NCBI GenBank assembly: GCA_026182355.1
Contig: JAPFBL010000607.1
Location: 85,511 to 149,510 of the forward strand
Direction of reading: 5' to 3'
Source of the DNA: Hermatobates lingyangjiaoensis
Lineage: Eukaryota; Arthropoda; Insecta; Hemiptera; Hermatobatidae
DNA length: 64,000 nucleotides
The notes under the pieces were generated by a model that did no database searches, was not told the origin of the DNA, and saw nothing but the letters and a program-made list of their open reading frames with translations. Below, piece by piece: positions 10,789-22,590 of this stretch (position 1 is its first letter; each line of letters begins with the position of its first letter). The translations under genes and the position numbers were made by a program.

Positions 10789-10790
<2 letters not shown>
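10626..10790 (-). mobile_element. Solitary left arm, family E, copy 3
   Basis: Starts abruptly at the family E segment TCAAACTCTCGTTGCC, without the outer 60 bp of the family, directly after the family A arm. Degenerate core at 10650-10689. Confidence 0.7.
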
Positions 10791-10847
<57 letters not shown>

Positions 10848-10973
10848 AATAAGCAGCAGCTTCTGCATTGACCAATTTCTTGTTGACACTCTCTAGTTTT
10901 CGTATCAATTTGCTTATATCACGTTGTATATGCTTAAGAGAAGACCTGCTGCCATTGTACACAATGTGTATAT

Positions 10974-11009
<36 letters not shown>

Positions 11010-11010
11010 G
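10790..11010. repeat. (TA)n tracts flanking a short AT-rich segment
   Basis: TA runs at 10795-10842 and 10977-11006. Open frames across here are only YIYIY translations of the repeat. On the minus strand about 10850-10940 reads RDISKLIRKLESVNKKL, a charged helix like those of the PLE N-terminal fragments. That resemblance is weak. Confidence 0.6.
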
Positions 11011-11983
11011 TTCACGCGTTAACGTGAGGAGGGTTACTTGTTTTGAATGAGCTAAATGAATGAGGCTCATTATAAACACACTACACTGTTGCATGAGGCT
11101 GTTTCCATCGAATCTGTTAGTTTTTATCGAATCAACCCATCTAGTTTTTAAATTTCTTTAGCTCGATCTAAAGTAAAGGAATCATTGAATAAATTCAATA
11201 GGCATCTAAATCATCTGATGATGTCTCAAATCGTTTGCTTCATCAGAACTCATTAGAAATGAGTTCCCTCCTCTCAATGATCCTTGACTAGCTTACAGTA
11301 TAAGACAGAAATAGCCTTAATTAGCGCAATCTACTAATCTATCGCAATAATCTTGCTTTATACCTAACAATATAGAATTAAAACACTTGAATAAGACCTA
11401 TTTGATATTACAGATTTATTCATTCTCATTAAAGTAGTACGTGTCTCTTTAAAAATTGTCCTCCATCATTTCAAGGTATTGTCCTACGCACTTATAAGCA
11501 CTTCTCAACATTTATATATCTATTAGTTATTTCATTGTCGTATAGTAAGTCGTTTAGCCTTAAAAAGCATTTTCTGAAAAAAAAATATTCCATAAAACCC
11601 CTTTTTGTTTTACATTTTTAGTTTTTGTAGAATTATTAAACTGGGAATTACGTAGCTTTCTAGTATTAAATAGAAATCACTTTTCTTTCCATTTGTCAAA
11701 AATCATATATACCAATTTACTCTGAGCGAGTATTATCTTTTTTCCTGTCTGCTTTACTCTGTTATAAGGTTACTGTGAATGTATATTGAGAAAAAATATA
11801 TTACTTATTAGCCAGTTTACATCTTAATATATAATTTTGTTCGTCTGTATGTTTGTATGTCCGTTTGTCCTCTATGCATTCCTCACAGACTTGACGAATC
11901 TTTCTGAAATTTTACATGTGGCCACATGTGGTAATAAGGAAGGTTTTAGGCCACTTTGCAAAGCACCATCCCCCCACTGGGAG

Positions 11984-12108
11984 CCCACATCAACCATAGA
12001 CAAAAACCTTTGCGCATCCCTGGCTTACACTAAGGGCTCCCAGTGGGGGGATCCCACATCAACCATAGACAAAAACCTTTGCGCATCCCTGGCTTACACT
12101 AACCACAT
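11984..12108 (+). repeat. 69-bp direct duplication inside the Helitron
   Basis: CCCACATCAACCATAGACAA and the following 30 bp to GGCTTACACTAA occur twice, starting at 11984 and 12053, each preceded by a variant of CTCCCAGTGGG or its complement. Confidence 0.9.
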
Positions 12109-12140
12109 TCCCTTAATACTTAAATAATAAGAAAAACACA

Positions 12141-12737
12141 TTGGGCAGAAAATCCCCAGCTGCCTTGAGAAAACAACTCCAGAGGAAAAAAGAAACTGAG
12201 GAGCAAACATCACTTCGTCTTCAAGACCAAAAAGAAAGAAGTGCCCATTTGAGAGAAAATGAGTCTCAGTTGCAAAGGGAAGAGAGACTTGAATGTGATA
12301 GAAATCGGCACGCCCAAGGAAGACTTCTTGAAACACCACAGAAACAATCAGAAAGACTTCAATCCATGAGGACAAGGGCTGCCCAAAGAAGAGAGGATGA
12401 ATCTGCAGTGCAGCAATCTGTCAGACTTCAGACAGAGAGATCAAGGGCTGCTGAAAGGAGAGAAAATGAAGCTCCAGAACAGAAGTCAGAAAGACTTCAT
12501 TCTGATTCTGTAATTCAATTCAAGAGGCTGCAATTTCCAATAAATTTATGTTTTGCCATGACTATTAATAAGTCTCAAGGTCAGACTCTGAAAGTAGCAG
12601 GCTTACACTTGAAAGAACATTGTTTCTCACATGGTCAACTTTATGTTGGCTGCTCAAGAGTTGGAATTAAATCAAATCTGTTCATATATGTACCACAAGG
12701 CAAAACTAAGAATATAGTTTACAGAGAAGTATTGTAA
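12141..12737 (+). pseudogene. Helitron Rep-helicase remnant: N-terminal repeats joined to helicase C-terminus
   Basis: The open frame begins at a TTG; no ATG start was found. Residues about 1-120 are charged repeats of the type RLQSMRTRAAQRREDES / RLQTERSRAAERRENEA, known from the N-terminus of arthropod Helitron proteins. From about residue 124 the protein passes directly into the end of a Pif1-type helicase: INLCFAMTINKSQGQTL (motif V region) and HGQLYVGCSRVG (motif VI with the Arg finger), ending IVYREVL. The Rep nuclease (HUH and tyrosines) and helicase motifs I-IV are absent. The join is in frame, so it could be translated, but it cannot be an active transposase. The parent element would be Helitron/Helentron type. 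Confidence 0.8.
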
Positions 12738-14268
12738 AGTATTGTAAAGGATTGTGAAATGTACGATTTGCTTTCAAGATAATTGAAAATATGAATGTCT
12801 CATACAGTTGTCTTAAATATGATATTGTATATCTTTGTCTAATTATGAAGAAATATATGTTAGAAATAAAAATTACTATTCTGTCTATCATTTCTTCTCT
12901 TTATTCCCGAGCAACGTCGGGTACTTCTGCTAGTACTCAAATAAAAGTCGAAGCTGGCTATTCAGTATAATTTAAAACTTTTATAGCTGAGAGCTTGAAA
13001 TTTTTAAAAATAATAGATATGAATTTTTAGAAAAGAATAATGATAAAACTGGATATTTGTCAACAAACATAACTCCTTTTACTTTAGGAAAGAGTCAATT
13101 TCTCATACTTCAATTTTACTCAAAGATACTATAATTCACAAACACAAAATAATTTACAACTGATATTAAGTTTTGTTCAAGATTCCAATATATAGATTAA
13201 TTAAAGCATTTTGTGAGACAAATACAGACATTTATGTTTCTTGGCGGTGATTTTTCACATGTAAAAATATTATTCCTCTTATATATCATATCAGTTAATA
13301 AATTATTTAATTTTTTCAATTATAAACGTCAATTTTATTTCAGTGGATTCACTCGAAAAATTTCTAACTAAATATAAACAATGTAAAAAAATATCAAAAA
13401 TTCGAGAAGTATAGCAGGTGAACCCTTAGTCTAGGATAAACAATCAGTTTTTATAGCTTTATTGTTTTTTGCCATGATTAGTATTTCATGAATTTTTTTT
13501 TTATAAATTTCTACATTCTTATTCCATTTTGGCAAATTCTGATGGTTCTTAAATGAGCCGTTTAACGTCAAGAAAACATTTTCTGAAAACAGAAAGTGTA
13601 CTGTAACAGCCATTTGATGAATCTAATTTTCAAAAAAAAATATCTCCACTCATCCTCCTCAGAATGTTCTATTTTTAGCTATAGTTTCATTTTGATCCGT
13701 CAAACTGTATGGCTTGTATTGCTCTCACAAGCTATCAGATTGAATTATAAGTAAAAATTCGTAAATTTTGTATTAAAAAAAAAAATATATTTCCCGTTGT
13801 TTTAAAAATCTGAATATATTTTTCGTTTATTGCATTTGTATCCTCAAAAATAATGCCAAAATTGCAAGACTATAGAATTAGTGGTTTAAAAGAAAAAAAT
13901 GTAGTAAAAATGTAAACAGGAGTCACAAAAAAAGTGACTCTCCCATCATGTTAAATGGGAGAATTATGTTAAAAAATATGGAATATTCTGTAATTGCTCC
14001 CAAACAATAGGGCACATCTACACTATGAGGCCAATTTTTGTGTAAAGTACCAACTTCACCCATCAAAGATTCTGGACCGTAGCGTATCCACAAATGTTGG
14101 ATAGATACTCACTCACCCGCCCAGGCACCCAGCCAACCAGAAACACACAGACATCATCGAAAGAACATCATAAAACGACTTGTGGAACCTCAAAACATAT
14201 AAAATCAAAATCTCAAGATCAAATTTTTTTCACGATCACTATACTTTACTTGTGGTAAAGTAAGAAAA

Positions 14269-14900
14269 AAATAGTTTCCTAGATTGGTGGCAACACTGGC
14301 TTTTTGTTTAGCATACTTTTTGTTTGTCAGTGTTTGCCTGACAGTGTTAACCATAAACATGTATGTCTCCTTGATTCTTGAATTTACAATGTGATTATTC
14401 AGTAAGTTGCTACCATGTTTTAATTGTTATCGTTGATAAAGCTGAACAAGAGTTTGATAATTAAGGTGGTTAGAGGTGTTTAGAAGTGGTTAAAGGTGGT
14501 TACTAGTCGGCCTGATTTGATTTTTGGTGGTTATATGGCCGAAAGGCTTAGGAACACATAAAGTCAAAACAGGTTAGAGGTGGTTGTAGGTGGTTAGAGG
14601 TGGCTAGAGATAATTAAGGAAATACAAAGATAATAACTAGAAAGAGTAGTTTGATGATAAAATTACTTTAACTCGGATTTTCTTTTTTTTTTATATATTT
14701 TTTATTGAATCCAGTATAATGGCGGTAATAATGAACTAAAATAGTTCGTTAAAGGGGAGACTAAAATCTATAAAAAACTAATAATCAATAGAACTTTCAT
14801 AACAGAACACTATAATGTTTGCTATTCTTGAAATAAAAAGACCTCCCAATGGGTTATTAGTTGATGCAAGTGTCTTTTAGTATGGTGGCACACCTGCAGA
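14269..14900. other. No gene; GGTGGTTAGA-type minisatellite patch
   Basis: 14464-14612 contains several imperfect copies of GAGGTGGTTA / AAGTGGTTA. The rest is AT-rich and unassigned. Confidence 0.5.
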
Positions 14901-14916
14901 CGACACTCCCTCGTAC

Positions 14917-14920
<4 letters not shown>

Positions 14921-14963
<43 letters not shown>
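14921..14963. repeat. (TC)n microsatellite
   Basis: About 21 TC units. The open frame across it (SLSLSL) is a by-product. Confidence 0.95.
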
Positions 14964-14968
<5 letters not shown>

Positions 14969-15342
14969 TTGGCTTACATCACCCCTCTAGAATCAAAGTC
15001 ACCACTGACCTCTCTAGTATTTCTGTTCTCCATACTCATCGCACCCTCCTCCTGCCTGACTCACCTATCAACCTTAATGGCCAAGCCACCTCTTAATTCA
15101 AACATTCACCAACCGGATCACTTTCATACTCTATAAATAAACATGCAGTAAAAACTAAAATATTCTTCAATGTATAATCAACAATTTATAAGTTTTTTTT
15201 TTTAAATCCAATTAAAAGTCAAACCTGTTTTACTATCTTGTATTTGAATAAAAAAAAAATTGACTTATTTGTTCAGAGGCTAACAGTATTATGTCTGAGC
15301 ATAAATTTGTTGAAAACATAAAACAGCGTATTGTAAGGTAAA

Positions 15343-15425
15343 AAGCTAATATACCATTAAATTTTTATATGTGGGGACCATTTCATTGAGATTTTTACCC
15401 TACAATGAGTAAAAAACCACATAAT
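15343..15425. repeat. Family O terminal fragment
   Basis: Shares AAATTTTTATATGTGG and CATTTCATT followed by TTTTTACCCTACAATGAG with the O element at 36198-36850. Confidence 0.6.
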
Positions 15426-16214
15426 AAATGATTGCACTATGTTGGAAATAAAACAACGTTTCTTAAATTCTGCTCCCAGGCCCACTGATGCATTCTAGAA
15501 AGCCTTTCATATTATAAAAATATTATATTACAACATTTATGATATATGATATAATTTCTACATATGTTACACACAATGCGCGTATATAGTTTCTATTTTT
15601 GAAACAAATTTTCGATGTTTGACATTTTAAACTGAAAGTTTAAATCAATAATCTTCTTGAGGGAGAGAAAAGCGTCCATTATAACATAGACATGTTGTTA
15701 TACTCCATAGGAGTTGCTCAATTGAAAATAATAACCTTTAGTTTGTTCCTTTAACTCCTTTGAATATTATTTATCACGATGTACTCAAAAATATATTTAT
15801 CTTTCACAACAATATTTCACATAACTATGAGTTTGTTTTATGCCTAGCAAAATTCATTGATAAATGAAAATTTATATTTTTTTATTATTTCACCCTTAAT
15901 CGAATTATAGACAAACCATTGAAAATAATAATAATTTGATTGCCAGTTTAGGGATTTATCAATAGAAATACATTTTTTTGTAAATAAAATATACCATATC
16001 AGACATTTTTATGCTTTTAAAGTTTCTGAAGCATGATAAAAATATTAAATATTATTATATTTTCCGTTTATGAAACAGAGTTGCATCCCAAAAATGGTTG
16101 TCAAGTCACAAACGCGCCCTGAGAGGGTTATTTTCAAGTCAACTTCAGACTACAAATATTATGTTTTTTTTAAAAAAAAATGAATTCAAGTAAAATTTAT
16201 TTATTTAAAAATAT
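15426..16214. other. No gene recognised
   Basis: AT-rich sequence with no assignable frame or repeat. Confidence 0.5.
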
Positions 16215-16510
16215 GTTAGGTTAGATTGCAGTAACACTCCCACGAGGAAACACACATAGACTAAACTGTTGTGATACCACACAAAGAACACAGATTCTGC
16301 ATTGGGAATTCGCAATTTTACCTAACTCAAGTTTATTTTGAGTAGAAATAATCTTTAAAGAAGTACCTGACATCGTAAAGGCTTGGGCCCGATGGCTTAA
16401 AGTCCTTCTCTGTGGGAGGCGTGCTCAGATTTATTCAACTCCCAACGTGAATAAATCGAGGACCAGAGTTGGATGTTGAACCTCGGACCTACCAGTTCAA
16501 AGACCAACCT
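16215..16510 (-). mobile_element. tRNA-derived SINE, copy 1
   Basis: Minus-orientation copy, near full length by comparison with 51459-51781 and 17890-18212. The 3' tail is CTAACCTAACA and the body contains TTGTGATACCACACAAAG. The box region at the 16490 end is partly decayed. Confidence 0.75.
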
Positions 16511-16929
16511 AAAAAAAAAAATGTTAAATTTAAGACCAATTAGTAGATCACAATTAGTTTACAAACAGCAATTAAATAAAACGTTTACCTGTGTTACCTT
16601 CGATATACTCTTTTGTATTTAGCTTATAAATATTTATCTCACATTAATATAGCTTGGACATTCAACAATTAAAAAAATAAATTGATGCAAAAAATAATTC
16701 GGTTATTTTTACAAAATATGACTTATACTACTCAATATAATCCCCACCGATATTAATTTTTGAAATATTTTTAATTTTTTTATTGCTGATGCAAACTTTT
16801 GCCTTGTTTTTTGAGCTATTGACCATACATTCTTTTAACTAATGCATGTTACTGGAATCTTTTTCAGTATGCCATTTTCAATGGACCAAAGAAATGAAAT
16901 CCAATGAAGAGAGAGAATATTTTGAACTT

Positions 16930-17775
16930 GTGTTGTTGAATAACTCTTTAGGAGGGTAGGAATGGTTTGATTATGCGCCTCTATTCGTGTCTAGCACTCA
17001 ACTCCGACTTGCGTCCTTTTCGTGGTTACATTGTTAACCTGCTATATGCAGGAATAAACGAAAGAGGAGGAGAACGTGACCAGGGGCTGGGCCTGACCAC
17101 CTTCGTTTCACATCCTTCAAACTTCCTAAATCCTCTCGTCTTATCCCAGCCCCAATCAAGGTTTTATACTATCCGTGCCGAAGGATGGATGATACAAGGG
17201 TTACTGTATTACGAACGGAGTCTCAAGGGTACCAGACAAACCCCTTGAGTAAATAGCCTTACTCCGGTATACGGTGCTCTGCCAGAGCTGATAAAATACC
17301 ACCGACAGATCTTCAGGGATTTTCCCCTGCATGATACTAAGGAGAAAGAACTCCAGAGAACATCCTTCGAAGCGCAGAGGGTCCAAAAGCGCTAACTAGT
17401 GGGAGTCAACCTCCCACAAGTGCACCTAAGAACCCGAAGAAGACTGTCCCGAAAAAAGAGAAAGTCACTTTCTCCCGAAACGTAGGAGCCTGAATGGGTA
17501 TTATCAATGATGGTTTGTGCAGATTCTGCAAAGAAGAGAAGAAACACCGTTGCACCTGCTGGCTGACAGTCAAGAAACTTTGCTGCACAGAAGTAGGTTC
17601 TTTGGGACACTCAACAAAACCATAGAAACATTTTTAACGCTGGACCCTGCAAAACTGCTGAGCTTCTTGGAGGCATTGAAGCTAACTGCTGGGGTACTAT
17701 AGTACAGAAGAGGGGAAGTACAATAGTTTTTTTTAAGACGCAGTGCTACAGTCACCCTCAAATAATAAAAAAGGA
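16930..17775 (+). pseudogene. LINE fragment, 3' end with zinc-finger-like C-terminus
   Basis: GC-richer block. From about 17515 the plus strand encodes, in two shifted frames, LCRFCKEEKK and then ETPLHLLADSQETLLHRS followed by RFFGTLNKTIETFLTLD and KLLSFLEALKL. This is the CxxC ... ETxxHLLxxC ... R ... L ... LLxFL pattern found at the C-terminus of many LINE polyproteins. 16930-17500 contains no frame I can assign. A poly-purine/AT stretch from 17760 may be the 3' end. The LINE clade is not determined. Confidence 0.5.
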
Positions 17776-17889
17776 AAAAAACTCTTTCAAGATCCTTGCC
17801 TTTGTTATACTGTACTTGAACTTGTTACTGATTATTTGTTACTAAGTAAACTGTGCCAACATTTAATCATCTGTCTCAGGAACAAATAA

Positions 17890-18212
17890 CTGAGGTTAGC
17901 TCAGTGAAAACGATCTTACTTCTGGACTGGTAGGTTCAAAGTTCAATACCCACTCTGACCGTCGATATATTCAAGACAGAGGTGAATAAATCTGAGCACG
18001 TCGTCTCTAGCAAAACACGTTAAGCCGTCAGTTCCGAGCTCTTACGATCTCAGGTACTCATTAAAGATCTCCTATTCTGAATACACTTGACTTAAGACAA
18101 AATTTAGGACTCCCAATGTAGAACCAATCTTCTTTATGTGGTATCACAAAGAGCCAATGTTCAGTCTATGTGTGTTCGCTTGTGAGACTGCCACTACAAC
18201 CTAACCTAACCT
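17890..18212 (+). mobile_element. tRNA-derived SINE, copy 2
   Basis: The head carries a pol III A box (GGTTAGCTCAGTG near 17894-17906) and a B box (AGTTCAATACC near 17939-17949). The tRNA-unrelated body has TGTGGTATCACAAAG near 18140, and the copy ends AACCTAACCTAACCT at 18212. Full length, about 320 bp. Confidence 0.85.
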
Positions 18213-19515
18213 GCTCAATTGTATTTATATATTTAACTTTAGTAAACAACCGTTAATACGTCCACCTTTACAAAAAAACGTCTTCAATGCAGAATTTAAG
18301 CGAAGACACTTCAACAGGACGGCCTGTTGACAAGATGCTATTATCAGTCATGTAAGGTCCGACATTTTTTAATACGAAACTGACAAATATATTTACTTTA
18401 CTACCCATTTATTAATTATTTATTGTTCAGCCTTTTATAAAGATGTCAATGATTCACCCAACTTTCAACATACTGTAAAATCAAAAACAAAAAAATAATT
18501 TTAGTCGGTTTCCATTTCAAAAATAAAAACGAATCACTGAATATTATTCAACTTATTCTTAAAATCCAAAACCACATTATAACCTCAATATTAAATGTAA
18601 TATTCAGGTTATAAACAACCTGGAACTGCTAATACAACGTGCACAACAGTGCGCGGAAAGAATCGTTGGTCGTTATAAACAAAAACCTTTTTTTTATCCG
18701 TCAGCTTTTCAACCATCATAATAAATACTTTATTAAAAGTAGAAAAGTACAAAACTGCTCCTACAAATTGTTTCATTTTCTGATCAATTTATCTCTTCAA
18801 TTATCTAATATCCTTAGTAATACTTAAGATTTAAATTTTATTTGCGCTAGCATAATTATATTTAATTATAATAAAATTAAAAAGCAAAGTTAATTATATT
18901 TAGTTTTAATACGCTTTTAATTAGTTCTAATTATATAAAAAAATAAAGAATTAATTGTACTTCATAAATAACTTCATATTCAATTTTAAATTTATACTTT
19001 TCTCCTTAGTTAATTACAGGCAGAAAACAAAACAAATAAGACAAAAAGTTCCTTTTGTAACTATATAAATTAGAATATTTATGTTGTACAGTCCAGTTAG
19101 ATGTATGTGTTGGTAATTCAATAATTACTTGTAATTGATCAGCCGTTAAATGACAACACAGTTATAATTGGGTTAGCTAATTGGTTGTGCAAATTAGTCT
19201 GGATTAATTGATGGTTGAAAATCACAGTCATCATAATTATAGATTTCTGATATCCATAATGACAACGATTATTCTCACCACTGTTTAATTTGTCAATTCG
19301 TTAATTGCTTATAACTAAGAAGATAAAACAATTTGTGTATAACTTATTCGCAAACGAACAACAAATATTGTACACTGAGAATCAGTATAATAATATAAAC
19401 TTATTATTAAGTATTACAATTATAATAAAATATATTTAATACATAATTAAAAATTTATTTCTTTCAAAATCATTGATTGTGCAATCCGTAATTGTGTGCT
19501 ATTTACTCATTCTTA
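18213..19515. other. No gene recognised
   Basis: Very AT-rich. 18640-18830 has an open frame, but it is low complexity and unrelated to anything I know. Confidence 0.5.
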
Positions 19516-19790
19516 GGAAAATGGATAAACAAACAAAAGTCTCCACACAAATGAAGTTTTATTCAACAGCAACAACGCGTTTCGAACACTTTGTGTTCAT
19601 CATCAGGAAGACACTATAATACAAATTATATCTAATCAGTTGCAAAAACAACTCTTATTTTGTAACTGATTAGATATAATTTGTATTATAGTGTCTTCCT
19701 GATGATGAAAACAAAGTGTTCGAAATGCGTTATTGTTGTTCAATAAAACTTCATTTCTGTGGAGACTTTTGTTTGTTTATCCATTTTACC
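19516..19790. mobile_element. Foldback element, family J
   Basis: Arms 19516-19645 and 19655-19790 are inverted copies around a short spacer. Both carry cores (19574-19606 minus, 19699-19731 plus). A remnant of the outer arm lies at 53298-53360. Confidence 0.85.
19574..19606 (-). ncRNA. Hammerhead-like core, family J
   Basis: CTGATGA, T, stem II GAACAC/GTGTTC with loop AAA, GAA, ACGCGT, T. Stem II and the stem III palindrome are the longest in the window. Stem I is only one pair, so folding would rely on dimerisation. The right-arm copy has a mutated stem II side (GAAAAC) and ATGCGT. Confidence 0.5.
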
Positions 19791-19954
19791 TCAGAATCTA
19801 TTTCTTTCATTTCAGTATTGCCTTTAAGCAATAACCCGGGGGTAATATGTGCTTTGTTATATGAAGAAATATATTTGCATTTTATGCAGTATGAAGGCAA
19901 AAATGTTGGTTTATAACACGTTGACTTTGTATAGATATTATAGTATAATGAGAG

Positions 19955-20400
19955 AAAGAAACACCAAGTCTCCACACAAAAGATTTTATACAATATCGAC
20001 GCCTTTCGAACACTTAGTGTTCATCTTCAGGTAAGCAGATGTCTTTGTAAGCAGATGTGGAGTGTTCAAAGAGTTATTGGGCACTGACCCTTATGGCTCA
20101 TTGAACATTGTGCATTTTATTACTCAGCTGGATGGAACCTGAAGATGAACACTATCTGTTCGAAACGAGGACTCCTATGACTTTTGAACACTGCATGTCT
20201 TCTTTACTAAGGCAGATGTAACCTGAAGATGAACACTCTCTGTTCGAAACGAATCTCCTTATAATAATATTATAAGGAGTCCTATGACTCCTGGAACACT
20301 GCACATGTTTTTACTAAGGCAGATGTAACCTGAGGATGAACTCTAAGCGTTCGAAACGTTGTAAAAAATCTTTTATGTGGAGACTTAGTGTTTCTTCCCC
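19955..20400 (+). mobile_element. Tandem J-type cluster: one antisense and three sense cores
   Basis: Begins and ends with complementary CTAAGTCTCCACA-type ends (about 19967 and 20374-20390). Contains a minus core (20000-20030) and three plus cores at 20139-20169, 20223-20253 and 20330-20361. Each has CTGA(A/G)GA, T, a GAAC-type stem and TTCGAAAC. Spacers include GCAGATGTAAC before the last two. Only the last retains ACGT followed by T. Confidence 0.65.
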
Positions 20401-20834
20401 TCATTCTTATCATGAGTAAATACCATACAATAAACGATTGGTAGCTTGGTAGATTGGTAGCTCGTAAGATATTGCTACGTTAGCCTAGTTATATTAAGAT
20501 TAGATATCCATTAATATCAGATTCATTTACGGAGTTTTAATTGACTTTATCGCAAATTTTACTGAAAGTATACTCTTTCATAAATTTAATACACTTTAAG
20601 ACAATTTCTAGGTGTTAAAATCAGAATTTCTCTCATAAAAAGTGGAATGAGTCAAACCAAACGGTAGACTGTATAGACGTATAATAAATAACACAAATGA
20701 ACAGAAAAAATAATGGTATAATTCATTGAACAGGGTCAATTAGTTAAAATGCTAGTTCTAAAAAATATTCACTAATTGTAAGTATCCTACTTAAAGAGTC
20801 GGAGAATACGTATAAATGAACTGAAAAGTGTTCA

Positions 20835-21571
20835 TATAACATTCACTTTGAGGCAGGATACATGTTCTCATGTCTTTCTTGACAAAATTCCTATCCCTCA
20901 AGCTACTGCCACCAAATACTTAGGACCGCACCTTGACAGACGTCTTACTTGGGCTCCCCATACCAAAATGAAAAAACAACAGAACTAAACAGACAATATA
21001 GACTTTTAATTCACTTACTTGAAAATCATTCAAAATTAACAACTGTCAATAAACTATTACTATATAAATCTATGATTATGCCTATTTCTACTTACGGTAT
21101 TGAGATATGGGGAGCAACAACATCTAGTAATGCCCAGAAGATATAAGCACTTCAATCAAAAATTTTTAAAAAAATTCTTCACTTATCCTTATGACATACC
21201 CAACCAAACAATCTATTCAGAGTTCAGAATTTCAACAGTTCATCAAGCAGCAATATCTCGCTATAAAGCCTTCCATAAAAATCTTTTTAGCAATAATAAT
21301 TCCTTAGTCCTTAACATCTCCTCAACAAATATTCCAGGAAATCCCCAAAGACGTCTGAAGAGAAAGTAGCCAAGAGACTTCATCGGTGTGAATTATTTTA
21401 TTGATTTATAAATTTAATCTTATTTTTATAAGTCAAAAAGTATAATCGCTGGATTATTTCTTCCTTCCTGCTTCCATGTGCAAGTGTATATATTTCTTTC
21501 AACATTGTCACTGGTAATGTTACATTTACGTTGTTGTAACTATGTAAAATTATGTTTAAAAACAAATAAAG
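20835..21571 (+). pseudogene. Jockey-clade LINE 3' end
   Basis: Plus-strand pieces in three frames give FTLRQDTCSHVFLDKIPIP, KYLGPHLDRRLTWAPH, LNRQYRLLIHLLENHSKL, NKLLLYKSMIMPISTYGIEIWG and finally NPQRRLKRK before a stop at about 21369. This is the order at the C-terminus of Jockey-type reverse transcriptases (KYLGxxLDxRLTW ... LLYKxxIxPIxTYGIEIWG ... RRLKR). Upstream domains are missing, and frameshifts lie near 20970 and 21145. The 3' UTR of about 200 bp ends in AAACAAATAAAG. A dead, 5'-truncated insertion. Confidence 0.85.
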
Positions 21572-21639
21572 TGTTTATCAATAATTTCACTAACCAACCA
21601 ATTCAATAATTTTCAGTATAAATTATCAATTAAATAAGA

Positions 21640-21960
21640 ATACAATTCATAAATGACTATGAATCAGAGGTTGGAGGGATTCAATTGGAATAACTCGTCG
21701 ATGTTGGAATGCAGCTGTGTTCGTATAGCACACGCCCAACTGTGTTTGATTTTCAGTGCTAACTGCTGCTCTGGGAAGTAGTCAAAAAGCAGTTTATAGC
21801 TCCTACCATGCCTTTAGTTAAGTTATGAGGCCTTAACGTCAGGTTGCTGTAAATTAGGGTTATTTGTGTCGGGGAAGGGTTAAGCAGTTCATTATGTTTA
21901 CGACGGTGTTATGTGCGGCCGCGCCTCTTACCAGTAAAACACACTCTTAACACTTCCCTT
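21640..21960. repeat. Moderately GC-rich repeat sharing a tail with 23735-23885
   Basis: The segment 21868-21945 (CGGGGAAGG ... TTCATTATGTTTACGA ... GTAAAACACAC) is repeated at 23744-23815. The first half is not recognised. Confidence 0.4.
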
Positions 21961-22365
21961 TCTATATTCACTAGCTCTCTTTTTCTTTTCTAATCGACAA
22001 TATAAATTTTTATTTTAAAATTTTACAAAAAAAAATTGAACACTTTCTCCATAGTTGATATAATCGTTTTATAGTCACTTATTTCATGATTACTGTTATC
22101 ATTAAGTGAACTGAAAAAGGAATAGTTAATTTATTTTGTTTTTTACAGATTTTTTGTTTAAGCCTCGCAAATGTATTTCAACTTTTACATGCACAACATT
22201 TAGAAGTACAAAAAATGAATAAATATATCTAATTTTTAGTAAAATAACAATACAATACGTGATATATACAATTAACGGCAAAATTATTATTCAAAATCAA
22301 ATAAAACGGATTTTAAAGCATGTTCAAAATATATATATTTTGTGTATACATACACAAAATATATA

Positions 22366-22463
22366 CACTGGGCTACTCTTTTTTGATTCGATCCGGCGTT
22401 AGGACAGTCATATATCAGGCGAATGGGATATTTTTAGATTCCATCGTCATGTCAGACTATTGA
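22366..22463. repeat. ~95-bp block also found beside a SINE at 25200
   Basis: GGGCTACTCTTTTTTGATTC then GATCCGGCGTTAGGACAGTC and a following 50 bp recur at 25203-25300, there directly abutting the SINE head ACTGAGCTACTC. The block may be a 5' extension of a SINE variant. Confidence 0.55.
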
Positions 22464-22548
22464 TTATATATATATATATATATAATATATATATATATAT
22501 AATATAGTTAACACATGAAAGAGAAAAAACAAATAAAGATACACACAA

Positions 22549-22584
<36 letters not shown>

Positions 22585-22590
<6 letters not shown>

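Larger units (their letters stand above)
11822..12933 (+). mobile_element. Internally deleted Helitron
   Basis: The 3' end has the Helitron signature: a hairpin CCCGAGCAACGTCGGG followed by TACTTCTGCTAG, i.e. a CTRR end, with host T next. The 5' end starts TC after host A. The homologous repeat at 49811-49840 reads straight through the same point, so it is an empty site. Length 1,112 bp; autonomous elements are several kb. It contains one rep/helicase fusion remnant. Confidence 0.85.
11440..14268 (-). mobile_element. T-family non-autonomous element, copy 1, split by a Helitron
   Basis: Two blocks (11440-11821 and 12934-14268) align end to end with the uninterrupted copy at 49310-50290 and with 61255-62255. 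The right end carries CACTATACTTTACTTGTGGTA, the degenerate terminal palindrome of the family. No long reading frame and no recognisable transposase. The superfamily is unknown. Confidence 0.65.

Noticed and set aside
10786..11094. Open frame rich in YIYIY across (TA)n; similar frames at 22447, 23131, 33558, 42526 and 47376
   Set aside because: Both phases of (TA)n are stop-free, so frames run through by chance. Only the parts outside the repeat that match PLE-like peptides were kept.
11215..11260. CTGATGATGTCTCAAATCG as a core
   Set aside because: No GAA and palindrome downstream; chance match.
14861..15136. 91-codon frame with a leader-like hydrophobic start
   Set aside because: The hydrophobic stretch is the (TC)n repeat translated as SLSLSL; the rest is unrelated to known proteins.
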